From Hawksworthiomyces lignivorus (lineage: Eukaryota; Ascomycota; Sordariomycetes; Ophiostomatales; Ophiostomataceae): 64,000 nt of DNA. How positions within the stretch are numbered: the stretch's first letter is position 1; each line of letters begins with the position of its first letter. This document shows, piece by piece, positions 1 to 11,634 of this stretch. The DNA is taken from assembly GCA_002917075.1 (NCBI GenBank), contig NTMA01000012.1, forward strand, positions 186,001 through 250,000, in the 5' to 3' direction. The notes under the pieces were generated by a model, which was given only the letters and a program-made list of their open reading frames with translations, did no database searches and was not told where the DNA came from. The translations under genes and the position numbers were made by a program.

Positions 1-224
1 GTTTTTCTTTCCTTCCTTCCGTTCTTGTCTTTTTTTGAAATCCCGTCGTGTTTAATCATCATATCTCCCGGTGAGAATATTATCATTTCGAATACGGAGC
101 AATAAGAGAAATATCAGCAATAGGAGGGCGACTTCCATCGATGTGAGATAAAGACGTCGCAGGAAGTGTTCCCAGAAGCACAAGTCGCACAGATTGTGCG
201 AAGAGAGCCCACTGCTGCACAAAA
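1..224. promoter_or_regulatory. 5' flank of the rhodopsin-domain gene
   Basis: Short leader upstream of the first gene, beginning with a CT-rich stretch of the kind common in fungal promoters and 5' leaders. I see no coding exon here and cannot assign specific factor sites. Confidence 0.4.
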
Positions 225-1707
225 ATGGAGTCTTTTATCATACCAACAAGGACAATCCTCGAACGGGCAACCTCTTCCACGCCTGTGCCCGAGCTCACGC
301 ACGAAAACCAAGGACCTCAGTTGAATTTCACAATATGGCTGCTGACAGGCCTTTCACTCGGGTTTCTGGGGTTACGTGTATACTGCAAATTTCTTCGGGG
401 ACGAGGACTTTGGCGGGATGATTATGTCTTAATTACATCATGGGTGAGTGGCATAACTGGCTTGGGAAAATAAATATCACTTTCTTTCAGGTTTCGCGCC
501 GTGTTGGTGGCTTCACCATAGATTATTAACTTTGCTCCTAGGTTTGCCTCGCGCTAGCCTCCGGCTTCACGACGGCTTCTACGACCTTCGGGTACGGCAA
601 ACACCTATGGGATATCCCACAGGGTAATTTTGTCCCGCTTAATATAGTTTCTACTGTTGCGGGCACATTCTCGATCTTGGCGGCCGTCTGGAGTAAGACG
701 TCCTTTGCGATGACAGTGCTGCGTATCTCTACTGGCTGGATGCGATGGGCCATATGGTTTATCATCATGTCTGTGAACGTGGTGCTGGGTGCGAGCGCAA
801 TCTTCCAATGGACAAAATGTTCGCCAGTGGAGAAAATTTTCAACATTACGGTATCTGGGGAATGCTGGCCGGCAGATGTGGTGACAGACTATAACACTTT
901 CGCGACAGGTAAGTCTTTGAACATTTGCCCCAATGATATCCCTCAATCTAGTTTTGCAACCTTTTTTTAATCGCTTTCTAACATGTGCTGGACAGCTTAC
1001 TCCGGTGCCATGGACGTTATATTGGCTCTTTTCCCCTGGAAAATCATATGGGGAATGTCGATGAGCCGAAAGGAAAAATTGGGTGTCTTGTTTGCTATGA
1101 GCATGGGAGTTTTGTAAGTGCCTCTGCCAAGCGTCTCGACCAGCCACTCTGAGTACGGCTCCTTCTAACAAAATCACAGCGCTGGAATTGCGTCTTTTAT
1201 TAAAGCATCCAAGCTTAATAATCTTAGCAATCCTGACCCAGGTATGTGGTTTCCTCATTCCTTCTGGTAAATTTTGCTTTTGGGTGCTGCATTTTCTAAT
1301 CCACGATATGTACAATAGGCTTTACCGTTCAACTTGTTATCTGGGGTGTTGCAGAGACGGCCATCACCATCATAGCCGCCTCGATCCCCATTCTACGCGC
1401 ACTGCTCCGCGACAGCAAGCTATCAGAAGCTCAGCTGTCGTACGCTGAATTCCAGCTGAACTCTAGTGGTGGAACTTCCACCTACTGGAACAACACGAAC
1501 GTCAACGGCAGTCGTATTAGTGCAGTGAACCCATCGACAAGTTTACCGCAGGGGACACAAGCGGATGCAGCCATAACACCGAGCTGGGTGGTGGCTCCAG
1601 TGACCGCCGCAGCGGCTAACCGGGGCGATTTGCCAGGACAGAGCCTCAATGAGAACGATTCAAGTTCTGCAATAGGACCAGCGATGACAGCCAAATCAAT
1701 GGTATAG
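225..1707 (+). CDS. Fungal rhodopsin-domain (SAT4/Pth11-like) integral membrane protein
   Basis: Five-exon gene: 225-443, 542-908, 996-1113, 1180-1241, 1319-1707. The total of 1155 bases gives 384 residues and every junction has a GT donor and AG acceptor. The protein is a seven-helix membrane protein of the fungal rhodopsin-domain family, the group that contains the Pth11-like receptors. Family marks are the first helix ending in LRVYCKF followed by LWRDDYVLI, the TKCSPVEKIF..GECWP loop with paired cysteines, and AYSGAMDVILALFPWKIIW, which matches the helix with the usual YSAxMDxxLALxPW pattern. A GFTVQLVIWGVAETAITIIAASIPILRAL helix closes the bundle, followed by a polar Ser/Asn-rich cytoplasmic tail of about 90 residues. 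Members are thought to be surface receptors or sensors, but the ligand is unknown. There is no CFEM cysteine domain at the N-terminus, so it is not a full Pth11-type receptor. Confidence 0.88.
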
Positions 1708-2785
1708 CAGAAGCAGCCCTACAAGCTGCAGCTCACCTATCATTCTCTGTTTCTATTCTCGCTACGCTCTCACACTTCAGAAGTCTACACCTTCTTTGAC
1801 TTTCTTCATCCTCTCAACTTCGATTTTCATTTCCGTGGCTTTTTCTCAGCACCTTGTTTGAGATCTTCACTGCTCATGATGTGTAATGCATATTTTTCTA
1901 TTTTACTTTTTATTTATTTATTTAGGCTATGGCGTTTTCCAACGAGGAGCACGTCAGGGGAACCAAAACGTTTCCACCGTTGGTCGGTTCGGTTTTGGGT
2001 CATTTCTAAGGGTCACACTAGTCAAGAAGAGATGGCAGAGAGACGAGAATCTATGTCAAGTCGTCCCCGTCTTGTTGACTGGGCAGCTCTTTAGACACGG
2101 GGTTTTAGGGGTTCCGGGTTTTAATTCTTGGTTCTCTTTCGCTTTTGCTGCTTACTGCTTTTGTCCCGTTTTGCCTTTCTTGCGTTTGCCTTTCCCGGTT
2201 CGATACTCCCACATGTTTTATTCTTGCATTTTGCCATTGTTTCTCTGCTTTTCATCCTGTCTGCGTGAAAGTCATGTCTATGATCATTTATCTGCATATG
2301 GTCTGTGAGTTCAAGGAGTGTGCTTGCTGTTTTTGATGACATTTTCAGGGGTTGCTGGGTTTTTTGTCTTTGGTTTCGGCGCGCATCACAACAAAATATA
2401 TAGCTTTGATCTGTTTCTTTTACAGTAGCCAATACAAAAAAAAGCAAACAAACAACAGAGTCTCTTTGTCATAGCTGATTATATACTATCGCAGTAGATG
2501 TGACCGCGCAACAGGAGGTTTCGGGCATAAAACAGGAATCTTGTCGTCCAGAATGCCCTTTCAATATAAAAAAACAATCCCCCCAGGAACTCCTTTTGAT
2601 CTTTGCATATGCCAATAATTATAAAAAAAAATTATTCACAAAGGAAGTTGGTTAAAATAAAAGATGAAAAGAAGTCGAAGACAGAAATAAACAAATGACA
2701 GTAGAAAACGAACACAAGCACATTGTCTGAGAGAAAAAGTCGGGAAAAAAGGAGCGAAAGATGCAAATGCTTCCTCTAGATACTT
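1708..2785. other. Intergenic 3' flank between two convergent genes
   Basis: About 1.1 kb between the ends of the rhodopsin-domain gene (+) and the YTP1-like gene (-). It is T-rich on the + strand near 1900 and A-rich near 2560-2760, as expected for facing 3' untranslated regions. Open frames here have odd composition and no recognisable domains, so I treat them as chance. Confidence 0.5.
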
Positions 2786-4580
2786 TTATGAGAGACGTGC
2801 CTGGCCGTTGCCATTGATCAGTCCGTCGTCTTCGTCGCCATGATCATGGCCGGCCACACCGTCAGGCTTGAGCAGCTTCCGGCGAGAGGACTGCTCCTCG
2901 TCCTCCTCGTCCTCCTCGCTCATCAGCTCGCCGAGCTCAAACTCCTCGGCATCTCTCACCTGGCGGCTCTCAGCGCGGGCGTGGCCATTGAGGCGCACGC
3001 CACCGAGACGGCCGTCCTCAGGTTCGTCGGCAGCTTGCCACTGCTTGTTCTTGGCAGCTAGCAACTCGGCGTTGGCGGTGCGGTCATACAGGTTGATGAG
3101 CATGTTGACAAACAGGAACATCAAAGAGGCTAGACTGAAGAGGATGAGAATGTACGCAACATGGTCGATGCCAGAGCCGGCGACGAGTTTCATCTGCTCT
3201 TCGGTGGCGCCCATAAACAGGAAGCCGGCAGCGTACAGCAACTATCAGATTCGTTAGCAGGGGACGTGTAAAATAAAACATTCTTGTAGCGGAGAGAAGA
3301 ACGGCAAAGAAACAAATAGAGAAGGCATACAAAGACAGGAATGTACTGGAAGCTGTTGAGCTCGGTGCCGTCGGCAGACAGGCCGTTTTGGTCGCGCAGG
3401 ATGATGGAGACCTCGATGATGCGCGTGAGGCCGGCGGCCATGAGCGTGTAGCCGAACATAGTGTGGGTGGCGGCACTGATCATCAATTCCTGCGGGTGGG
3501 CAGACATGGCCCAGCCGGTGACGAGGATGACAAAGCCCGGGATGAAGTTGCGCTTGGGGCGGCCGTCGCGGCCGCGGCTCAGCCAGACGCCCGCCAGGCC
3601 GGCGCTCCACCAGATGATGCCCATGGTGGTGTGCTGCCAGTCGTTCTTGACCCAGGCGGTACCCCAGCGGTGCTCGGTGAAGGTGTTTACGCAGCCCCAA
3701 GCAGCGATGACGCAGCTGTCGAAGAACTCGGGCGAGCGGCCGGTGCGGCGCAGCCAGACCTGGCCGACGAGCAGCAGGATGGTCAGCAGAATGCCGTAGG
3801 CGATAAAGGCACCGCCCATGATAAAATGGGCGGCACACTGTCCCAGGTGGTCACCCTGGCAGAAGCCAAGGGTGGTGATACCGCCGAAAACCATCTGAAC
3901 CCAGGCCACGACGGGGAACGCCTTGCCCAGGATGCCGTGGGCGAGACGGAAGGCGGGGCGGATGCGGCCGTTGAAGCCGCGCTCGAGGTGTAGCCGGAGA
4001 TAGATGCCCAGCGCGACCTGGGCAACCAGCATGAAGAACAAGGGCGTGGCGAACTTGGCGTGGACGTTGTTGCCGACAAACTGGCGGCCCTTGTGCATGT
4101 GGCCGAGGACGTATCCTAGGATTGCCAGTGCGGTGGCCGCGATTTGGACGGGGACGTGCCATCGGCTTCGGATGATCTAGACGGGAAGGCAATCAAGTTA
4201 GCTCAGAGGACCGCAGTACATAATGTAACGAGTCAAGAAAAAAAAAAAATCAGGGGACTGAAAAGTTGGTAGGAGAACGGAAGAAAGCTGAATGAACTTA
4301 CACCTAGGACCATGCCAAAGGGAAAGGCAATTCCCCAGACAAACGTCTGCAGGAGAATGTGCACCCATAATGTGGCATCCTAATGTCACCAATTAGTCTA
4401 ACGTCCTGTTCCAGCAGAACTTAGAATTTCGAATACAACACCCACAATTGGATCAACTGATATTGTTTCGCCTTCGGGGATCTTATCTTCTCCATGTTCA
4501 TGTGCCATGGCCGGGACGGCGACAAAGGCAAGAGTCGCCGCCGCGACAGTGGCCGACAGGCCGAGCGAGCGCAACGACAT
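2786..4580 (-). CDS. ytp1: YTP1-like multi-spanning membrane protein (DUF2427 plus Ytp1 domain)
   Basis: Four exons on the minus strand: 4580-4446, 4379-4302, 4176-3331, 3241-2786, giving 1515 bases and 504 residues. The start has a clear signal peptide (MSLRSLGLSATVAAATLAFV..AMA) followed by a histidine/acidic stretch, HEHGEDK. Exon 2 encodes the hydrophobic DATLWVHILLQTFVWGIAFP segment typical of the DUF2427 domain, and exon 3 encodes the long Ytp1 region with WHVPVQIAATALAILGYVLGH, NVHAKFATPLFFMLVAQVALG, GKAFPVVAWVQMVFGGITTL and AHFIMGGAFIAYGILL. The last exon ends with one more helix and a charged tail (EEDEEDEEQ.., HDHGDEDD). The family is conserved in fungi and named after yeast Ytp1, whose biochemical role is not known; histidine-rich tails suggest, without proof, metal contact. 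The donors GTAAGT (exon 2) and GTATGC (exon 3) fix the junctions; the exon 1 donor (GTGGGT) is the least certain. Confidence 0.88.
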
Positions 4581-5339
4581 TTTAACGGCCGATTCGGTCC
4601 TTGGTTAAATTGACCGTAGGGTGGCAGGACTGCGCTGGTCGGCTGGTCGTTGGGTCGACTGTATTGTCCAGATCAAACTTGCTGAAGGGAATTTGATCGA
4701 CTCCTGCCGGCGACTGGATCGTCGCATCAGATGGTGATGCTGGCAGAGAGGCTTCCCCGGATGGCTCGGACGTCGATGACACGATGGAAGGCGACAGGTG
4801 CCAGACAAGGAGAGACGATAAAAAGAAGAGGGACACGTACCTCCAGCTCTTGGCGACCGTGAACAAATTCTCTTCTTCCTCTCTCACTTTTTTTTGCTTT
4901 ATTCCCAGGGGGGTGAAAAGATAAAACCAAGAAGAGACGAAAGGCCAGACAGTTGACAGGCGGAAAGGCCACCAAGAGAAAGGAGAGACGACAGGGCGAA
5001 TGAATTGGCTGCGAAAGGTGGCAGAAAGTGGGGAACGGCACGGCTGGCGTGTGGCTCCCCTGTGGCTTTGCGGAGCTAGTCAACGCGTATATACACGTGC
5101 TAAACCTGCTCACGGCCTGCCAATGAGACGCGTTGCTTTACTACAAAGGGGAGCTCATCTTGCATGGCGGCCAGAGCTGTCATCTCCAACAGCACCGAGA
5201 ACTACACTATGAGTAGCACAAGACATACATACTTGGGTATCTATGGGAATTTGAAGAGCAGCTTAGATGTGATATCCATCTTTGCTGTCCCTGTGTCTCC
5301 TGGTGCCTTCGGGCGCAATGCCTGCAATTGGTTTCTGAT
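4581..5339. promoter_or_regulatory. 5' flank of the YTP1-like gene
   Basis: Upstream region of the minus-strand YTP1-like gene. Read on the minus strand, 4860-5000 is strongly pyrimidine-rich, as in many fungal leaders. The open frames that extend across it are low-complexity and lack domain similarity that I can recognise. Confidence 0.4.
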
Positions 5340-6170
5340 CACCTACGATGTTTCGCGTCCGTCTTAGGAGAGTCTGAACATGACAAGGGAATATACGTCA
5401 TGGATTGGATATGGTATCCGCAATGATATTGCACTACATTGGCACATTGTATCCTTGCGTCCGCTTCGACTATGCTTGCCACAGCGAAGGTGCCCATCGC
5501 ATGCAGCACACAAAATGCTGAGCCAAACAGCAGGGCACCGCGCAAGTCGCGAAAACAGGGTGTAGCACCCGCCGCCGGTGACAAAGTAGACAATGACTAG
5601 CGCGCGAGCCAGAGTTAGTAGGGGGATGCAATAGAGGAGAAGGTGGAAATGTCGAATGAAGCGGGTGTCGCCTCTGCTGACGCCGCTGCCCATCTGATTA
5701 TCGGCTTTCGCAGGACGACGCTGGCGGAGTGATGCCGCCCGCTGCAAAGGACGTGCTGCAGCAACGGTCTTGAGCGCGACTGTGCGGTATTGCTGCCGTA
5801 GTCTTGCTTATTGCTGGGTTGATGTGGACATGTTCGATCCTCGATAACAGCTTGTAAAAGAGCATGCCGCCTGCTTCGGCCAGACCGGCGAGGGCTTCGA
5901 GAAGAAGGCTAACAGAGCCGTCGGCATCCCACCTAAGCCAGCCCGACCACCGGAGGCGCGTTGAAGCAAAACCTACGTGGCTGAGAAGTAGGACTCTTGG
6001 AGCACGCCCGTAGCACTGGTTGTATCTGATAGAGAGGATCAAGGCTACGAGAGAAGAGGCCTATTAGCGCAGGATGCGGGCAGCAGAGGTAGCGTAGAAT
6101 GGAATTGACTAAACTCTTCATCGTTGTCCTTGGCAAGCCCATCAGGCCGGGTCCGAACAGAGACAGATGA
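5340..6170 (-). CDS. Possible membrane-protein gene, exon structure unresolved or decayed
   Basis: Read on the minus strand this stretch has fragments that look like coding sequence in changing frames. An exon-like piece with LILSIRYNQCYGRAP lies near 6040, then SVSLLLEALAGLAEAGGMLFYKLLSRIEHV (5910-5820), then a basic piece ending in a hydrophobic helix, RHFHLLLYCIPLLTLARALVIVYFV (about 5680-5590), then RGALLFGSAFCVLHAMGTFAVASIVEA (about 5550-5470). Helices separated by basic loops suggest a polytopic fungal membrane protein. A possible acceptor (CTCTCGTAG, about 6050) and an intron-like segment (GTAGGT to CTTAG) can be seen, but I could not build one continuous frame. It may be an intron-rich gene or a gene in decay. 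The family is not identified. Confidence 0.3.
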
Positions 6171-8162
6171 CGATAACAAGCGCAACACCAGCGCCGGCGC
6201 GGGTACGGCCTGCGGCTCTGCAGAGAGTCACACCGTATATATTGCTTGGTGGGCAGCTGCTTTGCACTGTAATACGTAATGTACTAATAATAGAGAGGCA
6301 GGGAATTGAAACGGATGCGGTTGGACTACATTGTCTGGCCTTTCTTGAAACATAGAAAAATTACATGTCATCAGTGGATACGAGCATTGTTCGTTGCTCT
6401 ACAAGTTTTTCTTAGAAAATCATCGCTATCCTGGCATTACCATATAGTTTCCGCAAGTAGCCGCCGTCTCGTAAGCAAGGCGAACATTTTGTTGTACCTT
6501 CAAATGCACAGTAGCTGCCGCAAGAACTCGTACGAATAAAATGAACAGGGTGGGATCGACAGGGCTGCTCGGCATTCACATGGATGTACACATTTGCCGG
6601 GAACGTGACAGACACGGAAAGCTCGCGGCGAACCGAGAACAGCCGGGGCAAGAGGCCAGATGATACGACGAGAGAAACCCTACGGAGTATAGTCCTTCTG
6701 ATGCAGTCCTGTTTAAACGAAGAGTGCCCTTTGGGACACGTGCTGGATAGTATGATGGGATTCTATTTCTTGACAGAGTATTGCTGTTATGATCAAAATG
6801 CAGCGAACAACAATTAATAAGACACAGGCGCTCGGTTGTGACGGTTGACAGAAGAATAGCCAGTAGCCGAAGCAAAGATTGTGTCTTGCCGGCAGTAAGC
6901 TATGTAAGCTGCAAATGTCGTCTGCTTCGACGTGCAAGAAAAAAGAAAACAGAATGCTACACTGCAAGCGCCACCCGCTATCCCTGATGATTCTTGATCC
7001 GCATCAAAGCTTGGCATAGATCGGGGAATGGGACGCCCGGAACAGGGGTTGTGACAAAAAAAAGTCGTAGACAAGATCGATGGGATGTGATGGGCAAATC
7101 GGATAAGCAGGGAAAAGGATGTGAGAATGAAAAACCGCCATCGTGTTCAATAGGTATTCATATGAGCGCCTTCACAGAACAATGCCAAATACGGGACAGG
7201 GGCGCCGGTTTGGTTGGCATTGGCTGCATTGGGGCTGAAACGGTTTTGGGCGGGACGAGGATAAACAGAAGGGCAAGGAGGCGAAACGTAGGGTGTGCAC
7301 ACGAATTCGCTACGAATGGTGGAGATATACTAGTACTCGCACATGCTCGCACAAAAAGTTAGTGCTTGAACACGAGATACCAAGATCTCTGAGTTTGGTG
7401 GTTGTTGTAAGAGAACCGGCAGGTTTCTTGGCATTTACGATCTGGACCGTGGACGTGCGCCAGTGCCGCTGCATTGCATCATACATGGTCTGGCAGACGA
7501 GACCTTGTGGCTTTGTTGCCTCAAAAAGAGTTGACGTTGCAAGTTTAGGGAGAAGGTGTGAGGGCGAAATTGTTTGGCTAGGAAATCAGGACAAGTAAGG
7601 TGAGAGAGTCAGACAGGTAGGGGACATTGTTCCAACAGCCGCTCGCCTGACGCCTAAAAGGCTGCTGAATTCGTAAATGGTTGGTGCTGAGTGTCCTGGT
7701 GGTTGGCGCCCAGCAGAGGGGAAGAATGTGGAGTAAATTCTTTTAAATACGAGTACACGTAAAAAAACGTGGCTGTGAGGCAGCGCTGTCGTAAGACTCG
7801 GAAAGGGGACACGAACATGATGAAATTGACTGGAAATCGTCACCTCTTGTCACATACGATTGTCACATTTTCCGCTTCTTTTTCTGTCAATCGTTATCCT
7901 GCTTTTGTTCTCTTTTCGTCGTATACATTCTTCAGGCCTGTAGGTACATACGAGTATCTTCGAGTAATTCCTGTGCGTGGTTCCGTTTGACTTGGCCCCC
8001 TTCAGCGCTTTCTTCGACCCAGCAGACTTGGTCTTAGCTTCAGTGGCTTTTTTGACTTCTCAGTAGCTCTTTCTTTTTTTGGATTCCCCTGACTACGAAG
8101 ACGCTATTGCACCGATCGTTTGTTCCAGAAGGCGCGACCCACCCCACTAACATGAGACGACA
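6171..8162. other. Gene-poor intergenic stretch
   Basis: About 2 kb with no convincing coding exon on either strand. Short frames (at most about 120 codons) lack plausible composition, start context or domains. It contains copies of the dispersed TACGAGTAC-type word (near 7747 and 7950) and a TACGGAGTA word near 6672. Confidence 0.4.
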
Positions 8163-8307
8163 GTACGTGGTGTACAGGGGAAATAAATGTTATTTTGTTA
8201 CCTGTATTTTAGTACAGGTTGCTAGAACTTTCGGTATTTTTCTGGATACCTCTGTAGCAGTAAGTTACAACTGCAATTAACATTTATTACCCCTGTACAC
8301 CACGTAC
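8163..8307. mobile_element. MITE-like element with about 30-base terminal inverted repeats
   Basis: The left arm beginning GTACGTGGTGTACAGGGG at 8163 is repeated in reverse complement at the right end (8278-8307); the arms pair over about 30 bases with one mismatch. The outermost TA on each side (8164-8165 and 8305-8306) can be read as a target-site duplication, as left by Tc1/mariner-type transposases. The roughly 85-base interior has no coding capacity and carries a small hairpin (CCTGTA..TACAGG, near 8200-8217). Size, long terminal inverted repeats, TA flanks and lack of coding fit a miniature inverted-repeat transposable element. It lies in a gene-poor region. No second copy was noticed by eye in this window, and no parent transposase is present. 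Confidence 0.6.
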
Positions 8308-10132
8308 AAGAAGCCACGGTCTTAGCTCTTGGCTCTAGGAATTAGCTGTGCTCCGTACCGCTGATACAATATTAAATTAGTCTCAGAATGGCAGTCTAGA
8401 ATGCAAAATGTCTCTTGTTGAGAGCGTGAAGAATTTTTGTCGCTCTCGTGGGAATTTAGTACTCATACACCTGTTCTTGAACACAGCGGTACGTAGTTGA
8501 GAGACATGTATGTTCAGCTAATGCGGCCACGCTCTCTCTCCTCCTACAAACAATCTGTCAGTCACATCGGGCCCTGCGATTATTTGCTGTTTGCGCTGCT
8601 TGTTTTTCTTTTTCCTTTTCTTTTTCAGACATATTTTGGAATATGCGTAGATTTTGTTGTTGCTGGTTGTCTGTTGTTCTTCCTCGCGGCAACGCCGTCG
8701 ACGCAGCATTAATGTTGCACCCACACACCCCTTTCTCCAATTTTCTCGTCGGTGTATTGTGTGCATCGGTATCGTCTTTCAGTCGTCTGACTACTTAGCC
8801 CAAAAACACCTGGGAGAGAAGGATCGTCGGTGACGCCAAGAACGATCAAATGTTAAGAAACAACAGAATTCTCTTTTTTTAATCTTGTTGTGGTTTTCAC
8901 CTTCACATTGTCTTGACTTTGTGCCGTGCTCGTACTCGTATGTACATTGCGTCGCATGCTATCGCAAATTGAAATTGCCACTTTAAACAGATCCTGCTCC
9001 CACATTCCGTCCCCATGGAAACACCATTTAAGCGTACGATTTATTAAGTACACGCGTCGTTAAGCATAGAACTACGCTATGATTATGTACATTTTAGGGA
9101 TATTCCCTAGAAAGGTACCTCCGTCCTCCCCTCCGTTGGTGCATATGCATACACTCAAGGGACGACTTGCACTAACGAAAGGGGATGTGGGGGACCCCTG
9201 CAGGGGCGACAGGTCCGGTTTTGGGGCCAAAACGGTTAATTGGAAGATTGAAATCAAATAGGAAAGTGAAAAAAAAAGAGGTAAAAAGAAAACAGTCAAC
9301 AGAGAAAATGGAGACAACAGGTGCCAGTACGGAGTAGAGGTAACAGGAAAATGGTCTCGACTCCTACGCCCACACCTCTCCTCTTCGCATTTACATCCTC
9401 CATCCCATCGGAGCACACCTCAAAGCGCTCCGAAGAAGAAAAAAAGGACAGACAGGCAGACAGAGGAGAGACAATCAAGAGACTGCCCAGCCCTGCCATT
9501 CCTTTTTTCGCTTCCCTATTCTAATTATTATTGTTATTGCTATCGCCATTATCCTTCTTTTGACAACCCCCTTGTAACTCTTTCGGTCGCCGCCATCCAC
9601 TTGATCCAATCGTTTGGATTTTGTTGAATTTGTTTAAACCTGCATCCATACATTCGCTTTCTGTTCTTTCACACACACACACAAACACGCACGTACGCCT
9701 TTATCTGGCTCATTTATCTTCTTCTGTCCTGCCTTTCCTTCCCCATTGATTGTCTCAACTAATTGTCCCTCTTTTAAGTTCCCGTCCCAACATCTTTCCC
9801 GCCTTGGACCAGACGACAATTATCCCTTTTCTTCCTGGTTCTTTAGTTCCTTGTTTTGAACATCTCTAGTCCTTCCTCCTTTCTGCCTTTGCTTCGTATT
9901 TTTTCTTGTCTCTACATTCTCTGCAATTGCTCATTTTGCTTCTCTATCTATCTTTTCTTTGTCCTAGATGCTTTCAGATATCTGTGTTTCAGATCTGAGC
10001 AGCATCGTTTGTATATTCTAATTTGTTAATCTTATCTTGCGACCCAGCAACTCAGGACTTCAACGTGGCCCTGCATTAATACAGAAGACTTTCACCTTCT
10101 TCTCCTGAGACGATAACTTACACATCGCCGTC
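8308..10132. promoter_or_regulatory. Intergenic region and pyrimidine-rich leader of the BAR-domain gene
   Basis: About 1.8 kb without a supported gene. From about 9540 to 10130 the + strand is strongly CT-rich with few ATGs, which fits a long fungal promoter and 5' untranslated region for the gene starting at 10133. A dispersed CGTACTCGTA word lies near 8931. Confidence 0.4.
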
Positions 10133-11634
10133 ATGAATATCACAAAGAAAATCGATCGCGCCTTCCAATGGGCAGGCGAGAAGATGGGCGCCGAGGCCAA
10201 GACCAGCATGTCAGATGAGTTCAAAATGTTGGAGACAGAAATGGCTCTTCGCTACGATGGTGCGTGATAAACGGCGTAGTCGATGCAGTGTGTGTTCCCC
10301 AATCTGTCTTGTCGCACTAACAGGTCCTAGGCATGGACCGTCTCCAAAAATCCATGACTGCCTACGTCAAGTGGGTAGGCCGCCGCGGCGAGACCTTTGA
10401 AGACCGCGAAAAGGGTTTACCCATCAGCTATCTCGGCCGCACCATGGTGTCTCACGGCGAAGATTTTGAGCCCGATTCTGAATTCGGCAACTGTCTAGTC
10501 AACCTCGGCCGTGCCAACGAACGTCTGGCCTCTGCACAGGAGCACTACGTTGCGGATGCCACCGCGACTTGGCTTGAGTCTCTCGAACGCAGTCTTGCAA
10601 TGATGAAGGAGTATCAGGTAAGATACTTAAATCCATTCCTGTCATGCCAGGGCCTCGTCTGACGCATCCAGTCTGCTCGCAAAAAGCTCGAGAACCGCCG
10701 CCTCGCCTATGACGCTAGCATCACCAAGATGCAGAAGGCCAAGCGTGACGACTTCCGTGTCGAAGAAGAGCTCCGCACGAACCGCGCCAAGTACGAAGAG
10801 AGCAGCGAAGATGTCCTGCGCCGCATGCAGGACATCAAGGATGCTGAGGCTGACAGCATCCGCGACCTGTCCGGCTTCTTGGACTGCGAGCTCGACTTCC
10901 ACGAGCGCTGCGTAGAGGAACTCCGCCGCGTCAAGCGGTCGTGGCCCGGCGCCGCAACCGCCGCCGCCGCGGGCAACAATGGCGTTTCAAACGGCGGATA
11001 CACCGGTCGTGGCCGGTCCAACACAGCACGCTCCTATAACGAGCGGCCAATGCCATACGGCCACAGCAACGGCAACAACGGCAACCACAGCTATGCCGAG
11101 GACGAACCTGAACCGCTTCCAGTGCGCATGCCTATTCGCTCTAATACACGCGTCAATAACGGCAGTGTGTCACCGCCATCTGAGAAGACTGCCCGCCCAG
11201 GTATCAGTCGCACTAGTTCGTACCAGCCTGCCGCTGTCAACTGTTCAACCGAACGGCCACGGATTGGCGGCTCCGGTAACAGCACACCTTCCACGGCATT
11301 CAACAACCCGTCTACGACTGCCGCTGCGGCCGTCTCCTCACTGCGCAGCGGCCTGCGCCCTGTCAACCGCATCCAGACAAACGGCTACAGCAATGGCAAT
11401 GGTAATGTCTTTTCTGACGATGTCGACGACACAGCTAGCGGTGGCAGCGGCAGCGGCGGAGGCAGCGGAAGTCCTGAATGGGGTGAACGTAGTGCCTCAC
11501 CTGCCACAAGCTATGGCAGCCTGAGCCGAAGCACCAGCAACGTTGCCGTGCGCAAAGCCCCGCCACCACCACCTCCGAACCGGAACAAGAAGCCGCCGCC
11601 ACCAGTTCCTGCTCGGCGAGAGACGAACTATTAG
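10133..11634 (+). CDS. BAR-domain membrane-curvature adaptor with proline-rich tail
   Basis: Three exons: 10133-10259, 10331-10617, 10672-11634, giving 1377 bases and 458 residues. The first ~275 residues form an amphipathic start (MNITKKIDRAFQWAGEKMG, like the N-terminal helix of N-BAR proteins) followed by a long helical BAR region: FKMLETEMALRYDGMDRLQKSM, ISYLGRTMVSHGEDF, LVNLGRANERLASAQEHYVA and a charged helix ending ELDFHERCVEELRRVKRSW. The rest is disordered, rich in Asn, Gly and Ser, and ends in a poly-proline stretch (KAPPPPPPNRNKKPPPPVPA) that is a likely ligand for SH3 domains. The protein has no SH3 domain itself. Proteins of this build act at the plasma membrane or on vesicles in endocytosis and actin patches. 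The start at 10133 is the first ATG after the CT-rich leader, and splicing to 10331 avoids an in-frame stop. Confidence 0.85.

Noticed and set aside
1886..2308. 140-codon + strand frame after the rhodopsin-domain gene
   Set aside because: Phe/Leu/Cys-rich composition of T-rich 3' sequence, no domain, and it lies where a 3' untranslated region is expected.
3388..3993. 201-codon + strand frame
   Set aside because: It is antisense to the strongly supported YTP1-like exon, and its composition (Gly/Ala/Asp) is the usual shadow of GC-rich coding sequence.
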